Assembly: GCA_030427925.1 (NCBI GenBank)
Contig: JAUICJ010000008.1
Location: forward strand, 54,834 to 118,833
DNA length: 64,000 nucleotides
Source of the DNA: Bacteroidia bacterium
GTDB lineage: Bacteria; Bacteroidota; Bacteroidia; Flavobacteriales_D; Sanyastnellaceae
Reading direction: 5' to 3'
Below, in pieces: positions 17,650-25,979 of the stretch. Under the pieces are notes generated by a model. The model was not told the DNA's origin. It made no database searches and saw only the letters and a list, made by a program, of their open reading frames with translations. The position numbers and the translations under genes are program-made. The number at the start of each line of letters is the position of its first letter. Position 1 is the stretch's first letter.

Positions 17650-20600
17650 AGCGCCTCTTGTCGACCTTGTTCAACGAGCGCGCTGCGATGGCCTACATCG
17701 CGTTGTTCGCAGTGGCCATCGCGGTGGCGACCTTCATCGAAAACGACTTCGGCACGAGTGCGGCTCTGAAATGGGTCTACAAGGCGCATTGGTTCGAGCT
17801 GTTGCTGGTGTTGTTCAGTGGGGCACTCGTTCGCAACATGTTTCATTACAAGCTGTTGCAGCGAAAACGGTACGCCGTCCTGTTGTTCCATTTCGCCATG
17901 CTCATCATCCTGCTCGGGGCGGGCGTGACGCGGTATTTCGGCTACGAAGGCGTGATGGGCATTCGCGAAGGAGCGGCGAGCAACGAGCTCGTATCGGCCG
18001 AGCCGTACGTGGTGTTCACGGTACAGGATGCACAAGGTTCCACATACCGCGTCGAGGAGCCCGCGCTGTTCTCCTCGTTGGGCAGCAATCGGTTCGAAAA
18101 GGAGTACGAGGTGGCGGGCCAGCGCGTGGGGATGCGGTTGCTGGAATTTGTGGCGAATCCGGTTCGGGAGGTCGTGGCCGATGGTGCGGGCGAGCCGCTG
18201 TTGAAGGTGGTCATCGCGGGCCAAACCGGCCGCAAGGAGCACGTCCTGCACTGGGAGGAAACGCGGACGTTGGAGGGCGGGCGGTTCCATTGGGGCGCGA
18301 CGCCGCGCGCGGGGTGCGTGAACGTGATCGGGGTGGAGGAGCCGCGGGTGGTGGCTGAAGTGGGCATGACCGCCATGACGATGGCCACGCAGGCGCTCGA
18401 TAGCCTGCCAGCTGGGGAGGAAGCGCCGATTCGGTACCGGTCGTTGTATTCGGCGGGGGCGTTGCGGTTTGTGTTTCCCGAGCCGGTGACCACGGGGCGG
18501 GAGGCCGTGCGGAGTGGGCGGATCAAGGTTGAGCGGTCTTCGGAGGTGGCGTTGCGGATGGAGGTTTGGGCCGGGGAGGAGCGGACGGAGGTGTGGGTGA
18601 GCGGAATGGCGGGGGCGCTGGGGCGGGCGGTTCCGGTGCGGTTGGGGGGGATGGAACTGGGTTTGGCCTATGGGGCCCGGCGCATTCCGCTGCCCTTTTC
18701 CATCGCCTTGCGGGACTTCCAAATGGACCGCTATCCCGGCACGAACAGCCCCGCTTCGTATGCGAGCGAGGTCACCATCCAGGACCCGGAACGCGGTGTT
18801 CAGCGGGACTTCCGGATTTTCATGAACCACATCCTCGACTACCGGGGGTACCGGTTTTTCCAGTCCTCGTATGACCGCGACGAGCGGGGCACGTACTTGA
18901 GCGTGAACCACGATTTCTGGGGGACGTGGATTTCCTACCTCGGCTACGCTTTGTTGACGCTGGGCATGGTGTGGACGCTCTTCAGCAAGGAGTCGCGGTT
19001 CCGGGATGTGGCGCGGCGGTTGTCGGTGTGGGGAGGTTTGGCCTTCGCGACGATGAGCCAGCCGGTGATGGGCCAAACCACCATCGCCCCCCACCACGCC
19101 GAGCACTTCGCGCGCCTCGTCGTCCAGGACCCGCAAGGACGGATGAAGCCGGTGCATACCCTGACGCGCGAAGTCGTCCGCAAACTCAGCGGCTCCGAGG
19201 AATTCAACGGCCAAACCGCCGACCAAATCGCGCTCGGCATCTTCGCCGATCCCACCGCATGGTACGCCGTTCCCCTGATCCAAATCGGTCGCCACGATGA
19301 AGTCAAGCGGCTCATCGGGGTGGACGGACGGCTCGCCGCCTACCGCGATTTCTTCAACCCCGACGGCTCGTACAAACTCCAAGCGGCCGTCCAAGCTGCA
19401 AGCGAACGGGACGATGCCGACAAGGGGATGTTCGAGAAGACCCTCATGAAGGTGGACGAGCGGGTGAACATCTTCGGGATGCTGCGTTCAGGCTGGTTGT
19501 TTCGGCTCGTTCCGGTGGTGGGAGATGCGAATTCAACCTGGGCGGCCGCGCCTTCGCACCGGTCTTCGGATGCCACGGCGGCGCGGTTTTTCGAGGCGTA
19601 TGCAACGGCTTTGCGCGAGGGAATCGAGGCGAACGACTTCACTTCGGCGGATGGGCTTGTGCGCGAACTGGATGCCTTCCAGCGCGAAGCCGGGGCGGCG
19701 GTGCTGCCATCGGATTCGCAGCGCGCCATGGAGGTTCGGCTGAACGAGTGGCGGGTGTTTCGCAGGCTCGCATTCGGATACACGGGATTGGGAGTGGCTT
19801 TTTTGGTCCTCCTTTTCACCGGGGTGGCGCGCAGTCAAGGGAGTTCTCCCCGGGTGCGTTGGGTGCTGGTCGCCTTGACGGTGGTGGCGTTTGCATTCCA
19901 CACGGCAGGATTGGGCATGCGGTGGTACGTTTCGGAGCGGGCGCCTTGGAGCAACGGGTACGAGTCCATGATTTACATCGCTTGGACGACGGTGCTCGCG
20001 GGCTTGCTGTTCGTTCGGCGTTCAGCGGGTGCGATGGCCGCCACTGCGATCCAATCCGGGGTCATCTTGCTCATCGCGTGGCTCAGTTATTTGAACCCCG
20101 AAATCACACCGCTCGTTCCGGTGCTCAACTCCTATTGGTTGACCATTCACGTCTCGCTCGAAGCGGGCTCCTACGGTTTCCTCATGCTCGGGGCCATCAT
20201 CGGGCTCGTGAACCTCGTGCTGATGGCCGTGACGAACGCAGCGCGCCACGGGCGAGCGAAGGCGCTGGTCCGGGAGATGACGTGGCTGAGCGAGCTGGTT
20301 TTGACAGGAGGGCTCTTCATGCTGAGTGTTGGTACCTACCTCGGAGGCGTTTGGGCGAACGAGTCGTGGGGACGGTACTGGGGCTGGGATGCGAAGGAGA
20401 CGTGGGCGCTGGTTTCCATCCTGGTTTACGCCTTCATTTTGCACATGCGTTTGATTCCCAAACTCGCAGGCGCGCTCGCTTTCAACGTGGCGAACCTCGT
20501 GGGGCTCGCCTCGGTCATCATGACCTATTACGGAGTGAACTATTACCTCAGTGGTCTGCATTCGTATGCCGCGGGCGATCCGGTTCCGGTGCCGGCTTGG

Positions 20601-20675
20601 GTCTACGCAGCGGTGGCTGTTGCGGTAGCGGTCAGCGCATTGGCAGCTCGCAAGGCGCGTCGATTCAAATTCTGA
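17646..20675 (+). CDS. ccsBA: Cytochrome c biogenesis protein CcsBA (ResB-CcsA fusion)
   Basis: This 1009-residue membrane protein is the fused System II cytochrome c synthetase, which exports haem and attaches it to CxxCH motifs in the periplasm. The N-terminal ResB/CcsB half has membrane segments near 15-35, 45-65 and 78-98 and a large periplasmic domain ending RIFMNHILDYRGYRFFQSSYD. A middle region (about 480-690) is soluble. The CcsA half has about eight membrane helices with the haem-binding WWD motif visible as WGRYWGWDAKETW (908-920), plus histidines in flanking helices. It starts by ATGA overlap and is the natural maturation factor for the 36 haems encoded directly upstream. Confidence 0.95.
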   Translation: MKRLLSTLFNERAAMAYIALFAVAIAVATFIENDFGTSAALKWVYKAHWFELLLVLFSGALVRNMFHYKLLQRKRYAVLLFHFAMLIILLGAGVTRYFGYEGVMGIREGAASNELVSAEPYVVFTVQDAQGSTYRVEEPALFSSLGSNRFEKEYEVAGQRVGMRLLEFVANPVREVVADGAGEPLLKVVIAGQTGRKEHVLHWEETRTLEGGRFHWGATPRAGCVNVIGVEEPRVVAEVGMTAMTMATQALDSLPAGEEAPIRYRSLYSAGALRFVFPEPVTTGREAVRSGRIKVERSSEVALRMEVWAGEERTEVWVSGMAGALGRAVPVRLGGMELGLAYGARRIPLPFSIALRDFQMDRYPGTNSPASYASEVTIQDPERGVQRDFRIFMNHILDYRGYRFFQSSYDRDERGTYLSVNHDFWGTWISYLGYALLTLGMVWTLFSKESRFRDVARRLSVWGGLAFATMSQPVMGQTTIAPHHAEHFARLVVQDPQGRMKPVHTLTREVVRKLSGSEEFNGQTADQIALGIFADPTAWYAVPLIQIGRHDEVKRLIGVDGRLAAYRDFFNPDGSYKLQAAVQAASERDDADKGMFEKTLMKVDERVNIFGMLRSGWLFRLVPVVGDANSTWAAAPSHRSSDATAARFFEAYATALREGIEANDFTSADGLVRELDAFQREAGAAVLPSDSQRAMEVRLNEWRVFRRLAFGYTGLGVAFLVLLFTGVARSQGSSPRVRWVLVALTVVAFAFHTAGLGMRWYVSERAPWSNGYESMIYIAWTTVLAGLLFVRRSAGAMAATAIQSGVILLIAWLSYLNPEITPLVPVLNSYWLTIHVSLEAGSYGFLMLGAIIGLVNLVLMAVTNAARHGRAKALVREMTWLSELVLTGGLFMLSVGTYLGGVWANESWGRYWGWDAKETWALVSILVYAFILHMRLIPKLAGALAFNVANLVGLASVIMTYYGVNYYLSGLHSYAAGDPVPVPAWVYAAVAVAVAVSALAARKARRFKF

Positions 20676-20680
20676 GGGGC

Positions 20681-21316
20681 GTGGAGGAGTGGCGGTTCAA
20701 AGGGCCTTGGGATGCGGTGTGGCGGTTGCCCGCGTTGCGTGGGGCGGTGGGAGGGCTCGCGGTCCTGTTCGGTGGTGTTTTTGCCTTGATTGTAGCCTTG
20801 CCCGGTGGCGAGGACTCAACTGCTTGGGCGGTTCTGGGCGGGGTGTTCTTGGGGACTTTGGTGCTGGTCGTGCTGGTGGCTTGGTGGCCGATTGCGGCGT
20901 GGCAGCGCGTTCGCGGGGCTTGGCCCGATGCCCATGTGGTGGACGCCGAGGTTCGGGTGCTGAATTGGGATCCGTTCAAGCAGCGCCGTTGGACGGTGAT
21001 GTCGCCTTGGAACGGGGCGCATCACCGGGCTCGGTGGTTGCTGTTGGAGGGCCGCTTGGTGTGGATGGGGCTGCAAGGCGTTCCGTGGCCCGATTCCCGG
21101 CATGCATTGCCATCGCATCCCGTGGAGCTCGTGCCGATCGGAGCGCAGGGCGTCACTGGCTTGCCGCATGCATGGGTTCAACCGGTATTCGATCGAACTT
21201 CGAAGGAGCGGGTTCCCGGGCGGTACCGGTTGTCCGACCCGTCAAACCGCTCGGAAATGACGCTCGTCATCCGCACGCACGAAGGCGAATTCGCAGCGCG
21301 GTTTGCAGGAGCCTGA
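20681..21316 (+). CDS. Small membrane protein of unknown function
   Basis: A 211-residue protein beginning at GTG 20681, five nt after the ccsBA stop, so probably the last gene of the operon. Two membrane helices (about 20-42 and 48-75: GAVGGLAVLFGGVFALIVAL and LGTLVLVVLVAWWPIAAW) are followed by a soluble domain rich in Trp, Arg and His with a beta pattern. No family is recognised. The GTG start is chosen because no ATG precedes the first helix in this frame after the ccsBA stop. Its stop lies 2 nt from the stop of the convergent menB. Confidence 0.6.
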   Translation: MEEWRFKGPWDAVWRLPALRGAVGGLAVLFGGVFALIVALPGGEDSTAWAVLGGVFLGTLVLVVLVAWWPIAAWQRVRGAWPDAHVVDAEVRVLNWDPFKQRRWTVMSPWNGAHHRARWLLLEGRLVWMGLQGVPWPDSRHALPSHPVELVPIGAQGVTGLPHAWVQPVFDRTSKERVPGRYRLSDPSNRSEMTLVIRTHEGEFAARFAGA

Positions 21317-21318
21317 CC

Positions 21319-22161
21319 TTACGGGAATTTCGGGAAACGCGAAAAATCGCGCGGTCGCTTTTCAAGGAAGGCGTCACGCCCTTCTTGGGCTTCTTCGGTG
21401 CCGTAGGCGAGGCGCGTGGCTTCACCGGCGTAGACTTGTTGGCCGACGAGCCCGTCGTCGATGAGGTTGAAGCCAAACTTCAGCATCTTGATGGCCGTCG
21501 GGCTTTTCGTCATGATTTCTTGCGCCCAGTCGTAGGCGGTTTGTTCGAGCTGGTCGTGCGGCACGACGAGGTTGACCATGCCCATTTCGTAGGCTTCTTG
21601 GGCGGAGTAGGAGGCGCCGAGGAAGAAGATTTCGCGGGCGCGTTTTTGGCCGACTTGGCGGGCGAGGTAGGCGGAGCCGAAGCCCCCGTCGAAGCTGGCC
21701 ACATCGGCATCGGTCTGCTTGAACACCGCGTGCTCCTTGCTGGCCAACGTCAGGTCGCACACCACGTGCAGGCTGTGCCCGCCGCCCACCGCCCATCCTG
21801 GGACGACGGCGATGACCACCTTGTTCATGAACCGGATTTGGCGTTGAACGTCCAAAATGTTGAAGCGGTTCACGCCATTCTCCCCCTTGTACCCGGTGTT
21901 CGAGCGCACGCGCTGGTCGCCGCCCGAACAAAAGGCCCAGCCGCCATCCTTCGGCGAGGGGCCTTCTCCCGTGATGAGCACCACGCCGATTTCCTGGCTC
22001 TCGTGGCAATGGATGAGGGCTTCCCACAATTCGTCCACCGTCTTCGGCGTGAACGCGTTGCGCACTTCAGGGCGGTTGAACGCAATGCGCGCCACGCCGT
22101 TGCAGACCTTGAAGGTGATTTCGTCGTATTCCTTGACGGGGGTCCAGTTCAAATTTGCCAT
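21319..22161 (-). CDS. menB: 1,4-Dihydroxy-2-naphthoyl-CoA synthase
   Basis: This 280-residue crotonase-family enzyme closes the naphthoate ring by an intramolecular Dieckmann condensation of o-succinylbenzoyl-CoA in menaquinone synthesis. Family motifs are clear: RIAFNRPEVRNAF, WAFCSGGDQRVR, the oxyanion-hole region VVPGWAVGGGHSLHVVCDLT and TDADVASFDGGFGSAYLARQ, which carries the MenB-specific Asp. The C-terminal stretch LAYGTEEAQEGRDAFLEKR is also characteristic. The start at 22161 is chosen because MANLNWTPVKEYDEI is the usual opening. It supports menaquinone as the respiratory quinone, relevant to the neighbouring electron-transfer operon. The promoter box TACCTTTG lies 18 nt upstream. 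Confidence 0.95.
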   Translation of the reverse strand: MANLNWTPVKEYDEITFKVCNGVARIAFNRPEVRNAFTPKTVDELWEALIHCHESQEIGVVLITGEGPSPKDGGWAFCSGGDQRVRSNTGYKGENGVNRFNILDVQRQIRFMNKVVIAVVPGWAVGGGHSLHVVCDLTLASKEHAVFKQTDADVASFDGGFGSAYLARQVGQKRAREIFFLGASYSAQEAYEMGMVNLVVPHDQLEQTAYDWAQEIMTKSPTAIKMLKFGFNLIDDGLVGQQVYAGEATRLAYGTEEAQEGRDAFLEKRPRDFSRFPKFP

Positions 22162-22179
22162 CGCACCGAGATTAGGTTC

Positions 22180-22187
22180 CAAAGGTA
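22180..22187 (-). promoter_or_regulatory. -7 box of menB
   Basis: The minus strand reads TACCTTTG, a perfect TAnnTTTG, 18 nt before the menB ATG. No good -33 element is visible. Confidence 0.45.
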
Positions 22188-22224
22188 CGTGGGCTGCGAT
22201 ATGCGAGTTGGTGGATATTTGGTG

Positions 22225-22232
22225 TAGTTTTG
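22225..22232 (+). promoter_or_regulatory. -7-like box directly before the AraC sensor gene
   Basis: TAGTTTTG lies 5 nt before the ATG at 22238, which would give a leaderless mRNA. Confidence 0.4.
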
Positions 22233-22237
22233 ATAGG

Positions 22238-23902
22238 ATGTTTCGGTCGATTCATATCCTGTTGATTCTGTGGTTGCACGCCACGGCGGTTGCGTTTGCC
22301 GGGGGTGAACGGGATACGGTCATGATTGCGGTGTTGAACCTGGGGTATCCGGTGAATTCTGTGCTCAACGCGGAGGACGGCAACATCTACTTGACGGGGG
22401 CGAAGGGGTTGGAAAAGCGCAATGCCTCGGGCGCGTTTGAGGTGGTGGATGAGCTTCAGACGACGCCTGTGTTCTGGACGGGGAGCGAGTTGGTGGATGG
22501 CAGCATGTGGACCCACATGTTCAAGGTGGACCCGTTCCTTCCGGGTGAGCCTTGGCGTCGCTATTTCGGTCGAGAGGAAGCGTATTCCGAGGCGCGGATT
22601 GATTCGACCCGTTCGTTGGTTTGCGATGGGTACCGCGTCTATGAAATGGAGTTTCGAAGCAAGGAAGGGGTGTTCATGGAGGGCAAGAGCATTCGGGGTT
22701 TCCGATGGGTGGAGGGAGAATTGGTGGCCAATTCCTACCAGGGCATTTTCCGCGGAGATGAACGGATACCCGGAATAGAATTCAATGATGGAGCCGTGCT
22801 TGAGTACGGGGACGGGGTGATTTCCATGGGGCAGTATGTGGTGCGTTGGACCAAAAATCAACCCGAGCAAATCGAGTTGATACACTGGCCGGATTCATTG
22901 AATCAGAACGCGGGGCCCTTGTACAGGCGACGGGATGGCGTGGTGTGGAAAGATCGGATTTGGTGGCATTCCTTTGATCGATTTGGGGTATTCGAAGAAG
23001 ACATTTGGAAGGTCCTGACCACTGAAATTGATGTCTTTCATGCAATCCCCATGGACGATCGGTTGCTTTTGTCGACCAGGAACGATGGGGTGTGGAGTTT
23101 TGATGGTGAGCGGTTTGATTCGATGGAGTGGCCGCTTGGCATCGAGTATTACGATGTGCAGGCGGTGGATGAAGAGCGCTATTTGGTCGCAACGAACCGT
23201 GGATTGGCCATCGCGGATCAACGAACCGGTGACTTCATCTTGCGGTCCATCGATGAAGGCATTCCCAGCGCGAGCGTTTGCGCCATCGAAGTCGATTCGT
23301 GGGGAACCTACTGGATTTCCACGTTCTCAGGTGTGATTCGATACAGTTTGGAACATGGGGTGCTGGAGCACCACTTGCCGCTGGTGGAGTTCAATCGGTT
23401 TTCGCATGCCAAAACTCCCGACGGGAAGATCGCCTTTGGTTCCACGGGGGGGGTCTACACGGTTGCGCCGACTCCTCCCGTTTGGCCGGAAGAAGGTGAG
23501 CCCATTGCGTGGCTGAGTTGGATGTTCGCGATTGCCTTAGCGGCCGTTCTCTTGAAGGGAAGGCTGAATGCGAACAAGATGAGGCAGCAGCAAGAGGAGG
23601 TGATGGAACGGCAGAACGAGCTGGAGCGCCAAGCCTTCGTGGCCGAAATTCGGGGAAGCATTTACCGGGATTTGCAGGGGGCGAGTGTTGATGCGATTGC
23701 GCAGGAGTTGGGAATGAGTCGTCGGACCCTTTACCGGAAATGCGCCGATTTCGACATCAAACCCAGCAACATGATCCGGGAAATCCGCGTCGATTATGCC
23801 CGCAGGTTGATGAGTCGTGGTGAAGTGACGTTCCAGGAAGTGGCGGATCGCGTGGGGTATTCGCCGAACCACTTGCGGCGCATGCTGAACGGGGAGGAGT
23901 GA
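22238..23902 (+). CDS. Membrane-bound AraC-family regulator with periplasmic beta-propeller-like sensor
   Basis: A 554-residue one-component regulator. Residues 1-23 form a signal or membrane segment (SIHILLILWLHATAVAFAG). Residues 30-420 form a repeated beta-strand domain with recurring units such as DGNIYLTGAKGLEKR, NDGVWSFDGERFD and SFSGVIRYSLEHGV-like turns, resembling the two-component-regulator propeller of Bacteroidota hybrid sensors. A membrane helix follows at about 427-445 (LSWMFAIALAAVLLKG), then a short coiled coil (MRQQQEEVMERQNELERQ). The C-terminal AraC/XylS HTH has DAIAQELGMSRRTLYRKC and TFQEVADRVGYSPNHLRRML. No kinase domain is present, so the ligand signal must act directly on DNA binding. 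Targets are unknown. Confidence 0.85.
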   Translation: MFRSIHILLILWLHATAVAFAGGERDTVMIAVLNLGYPVNSVLNAEDGNIYLTGAKGLEKRNASGAFEVVDELQTTPVFWTGSELVDGSMWTHMFKVDPFLPGEPWRRYFGREEAYSEARIDSTRSLVCDGYRVYEMEFRSKEGVFMEGKSIRGFRWVEGELVANSYQGIFRGDERIPGIEFNDGAVLEYGDGVISMGQYVVRWTKNQPEQIELIHWPDSLNQNAGPLYRRRDGVVWKDRIWWHSFDRFGVFEEDIWKVLTTEIDVFHAIPMDDRLLLSTRNDGVWSFDGERFDSMEWPLGIEYYDVQAVDEERYLVATNRGLAIADQRTGDFILRSIDEGIPSASVCAIEVDSWGTYWISTFSGVIRYSLEHGVLEHHLPLVEFNRFSHAKTPDGKIAFGSTGGVYTVAPTPPVWPEEGEPIAWLSWMFAIALAAVLLKGRLNANKMRQQQEEVMERQNELERQAFVAEIRGSIYRDLQGASVDAIAQELGMSRRTLYRKCADFDIKPSNMIREIRVDYARRLMSRGEVTFQEVADRVGYSPNHLRRMLNGEE

Positions 23903-23925
23903 GCGGGTGGCGCCGATGGCCGCAC

Positions 23926-25692
23926 TCAGGCCGTAGGCGGCGATGGGATGAATTCGCGTTGCAGGTTCGCGATGGTTTCCGGGGGCAGGTCGTCGAGGTC
24001 CAGCACCATGAAGCCGTCGAGTGCGTCGTTGAATTTGGGGTCGTGGTTGAAGGCCAGGATGCGCGCATTTTGGGCCAAATACCGCTTCAGCAACACCGGC
24101 AGCGGCATGCCTTCCGGCTCGATGTCCGCCACCACCCGATCGAGCCGCCGGATGTCGTCCCCGACCGACGCGAGCAACGCCTCGGGGTCCTGCCGCCCGC
24201 TGACCTTCGGCTTGTACGGCTTGCGCGGCGTCACCATGCCCTTGAATTCGTCCGCCCCGCCCGCGCGCCGCACGTAGTTCATCATGAGCAGTCGGCTCAG
24301 CGGATTGTAGCTGTTGCTGATGGTCACCGGCCCGATGAGGTAGCGGCATTCGGGGTGCCGCAGCAGCTGAACGAGGATGCCTTTCCACAGGAGGAATAGC
24401 GGCATGCGGTGCTTTTGGTAGGCCAAAGGCACGAACGACCGCCCGAGTTCAATCGCCTGCCCGAGCACCGCCCGAAACGGCTTGGCAAACCGGAACAAGG
24501 TCGAAGTGTAAAAACCACGCTTTCCATACAACTCCATGATTTGGGGCCCCACACCCATCCGGTACGCTCCCGCCACCGCCTGGCCCTTCGCATCCCACAA
24601 AATGAGGTGCCGGTAGTGCAAATCGAACTCGTCCAAATCGCTCGCCTCGTTCGTGCCCTCGCCCACAGCGCGGAACGTGGCCTCCCGCAACCGCCCGATT
24701 TCCTGCATCATCAACGGCATGTCCTGGTAATCGGCAACGAAGCATTGAAACCCGCTCTGCTCGAATTGCAACGCGTCATCGGGCAAGGACGCGAGTTCGG
24801 CCGCCAGGGCTTCCGGCGCGATGGCGTCCGCGAGCGGCTGCTCCTTCGCAGCGCGGCTCCGCACCCGTTCGAAAAGCGTGGGGCGGACCGGGATGGAGGT
24901 GCCGAGGGCGTACACCTTCGCCCGGAGAAACCGCGTCACCTGTTCGAGGTGATCGAAGGCGGCAACGTCTTCGCGCCGAACCGGCCTTCCCGCCCGAATC
25001 CGAATGGCGCGCTGCTTCGATCGCAGTTTCCGCAGCGGCCTCAACGGGCGGTGGGGCAGGGGCAGCCGACGCAATCCCGGGTGCACCGCTTCGAACAACT
25101 TCACCATGTCCAGCCCCCAACCGTCGATGAACACCGGCAACACGTCGGCACCCGTTTCGCGCTGCAACCGCGCGGCGACCGTGGACCAGCGCCCATCCCA
25201 TGCCGTGCTCAAATCCCGGCTCTGTCGGTGCACCCCTTCCGAAGGGAAGACCAGCAAGGCCCCTCCAGCGCCCAGGTGATCGGCGGCCGCTTCGGCGGCA
25301 TCGAGGTCCGTCCGCAACATCGCGGGTTCGAGCCCGGCAAACGTGGCGGTCCCGTGGTCGATGAGGATGCGGAGATCGGGACGCGGGATTTGGCTCAGCA
25401 ACAGCAACGCGTCGACGCTGCCAAACGGGTGGTTCGCCACCACGATCAACGGCCCGTCCTTCGGCACGGTTTCGGCGTGGCCGTGGACCCATTCCGCCTC
25501 GACCCCCAACTGCCGCAACAGCGCCGCTGCGCATTCCGCAGGCGTCCCCAGCTCGGGCGGCTGGAATTCCAGCCGGCGCAATCCCGACAAGCGGTAGAGG
25601 ATGCCGACGTACGGATTCCGGACGTCCGTGCGAAGCTGGGCGGCGAGTTCCGCCTTCGACCAATGGGCGGGTTCGGGGAGGTGCGTTTCCAT
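23926..25692 (-). CDS. Fused PlsC-type acyltransferase and GNAT N-acyltransferase
   Basis: A 588-residue two-domain enzyme. The N-terminal half (about 70-290) is a PlsC/LPLAT acyltransferase with the NHxxxxD-like motif read as VVANHPFGSVDALLLL and the second motif VFPSEGVHR. The C-terminal half (about 310-560) is an OlsB-like GNAT N-acyltransferase with YRMGVGPQIMELYGKRGFYT, AIELGRSFVPLAYQKHRMPL and LIGPVTISNSYNPLSRLLM. Such pairs make ornithine or glycine lipids by N- and then O-acylating the amino acid; Bacteroidota have both lipids. The substrate amino acid cannot be read from sequence. TAATTTCG lies 7 nt before the ATG. Its stop is 23 nt from the convergent AraC gene. Confidence 0.85.
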   Translation of the reverse strand: METHLPEPAHWSKAELAAQLRTDVRNPYVGILYRLSGLRRLEFQPPELGTPAECAAALLRQLGVEAEWVHGHAETVPKDGPLIVVANHPFGSVDALLLLSQIPRPDLRILIDHGTATFAGLEPAMLRTDLDAAEAAADHLGAGGALLVFPSEGVHRQSRDLSTAWDGRWSTVAARLQRETGADVLPVFIDGWGLDMVKLFEAVHPGLRRLPLPHRPLRPLRKLRSKQRAIRIRAGRPVRREDVAAFDHLEQVTRFLRAKVYALGTSIPVRPTLFERVRSRAAKEQPLADAIAPEALAAELASLPDDALQFEQSGFQCFVADYQDMPLMMQEIGRLREATFRAVGEGTNEASDLDEFDLHYRHLILWDAKGQAVAGAYRMGVGPQIMELYGKRGFYTSTLFRFAKPFRAVLGQAIELGRSFVPLAYQKHRMPLFLLWKGILVQLLRHPECRYLIGPVTISNSYNPLSRLLMMNYVRRAGGADEFKGMVTPRKPYKPKVSGRQDPEALLASVGDDIRRLDRVVADIEPEGMPLPVLLKRYLAQNARILAFNHDPKFNDALDGFMVLDLDDLPPETIANLQREFIPSPPTA

Positions 25693-25784
25693 GGGGTGGC
25701 GAAATTATTTCCTGTGGTTCACCTGCGGGGTGTTTCCGTGTGAATGTGGTGTTAAGGTTGGATTTTTTTTCGTTCACTGTATTT

Positions 25785-25808
25785 CTAATCCCCAAATTTG
25801 GGGATTAG
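25785..25808. repeat. 24-bp perfect palindrome
   Basis: Two 12-base arms, CTAATCCCCAAA and TTTGGGGATTAG, meet with no loop. The arms resemble the stem of the dispersed GGGGATT element found nearby and at 46 and 60 kb. It lies between two divergent starts (25692 minus, 25980 plus), so it could also be an operator. Confidence 0.8.
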
Positions 25809-25895
25809 GCACCTGTCGAGCGGGTGCATGCGACGTTCGTGGATGGAATTCCGGCGTTAAGGCACCAATTATCGTTTGCACGCGTCCACCTGCCG

Positions 25896-25933
25896 AGAAT
25901 TTGGGGATTTCAATTCGAGCGGAGCATCGTTTT
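25896..25933 (+). repeat. Dispersed GGGGATTTCAATT element, copy 1
   Basis: TTTGGGGATTTCAATTCGAG followed by CGGAGCATCGTTTT. It shares the GGGGATTTCAATT core and the AGCGGAGC tail with the copies at 46 and 60 kb. It is the most diverged copy. Confidence 0.6.
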
Positions 25934-25979
25934 CAATTGCTTCATGCGGATTTTGGGCTAAAATGGCCATCTTCGTCGG

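Noticed and set aside
17244..19394. 716-codon antisense frame over ccsBA
   Set aside because: Low-complexity translation; ccsBA is unmistakable on the other strand.
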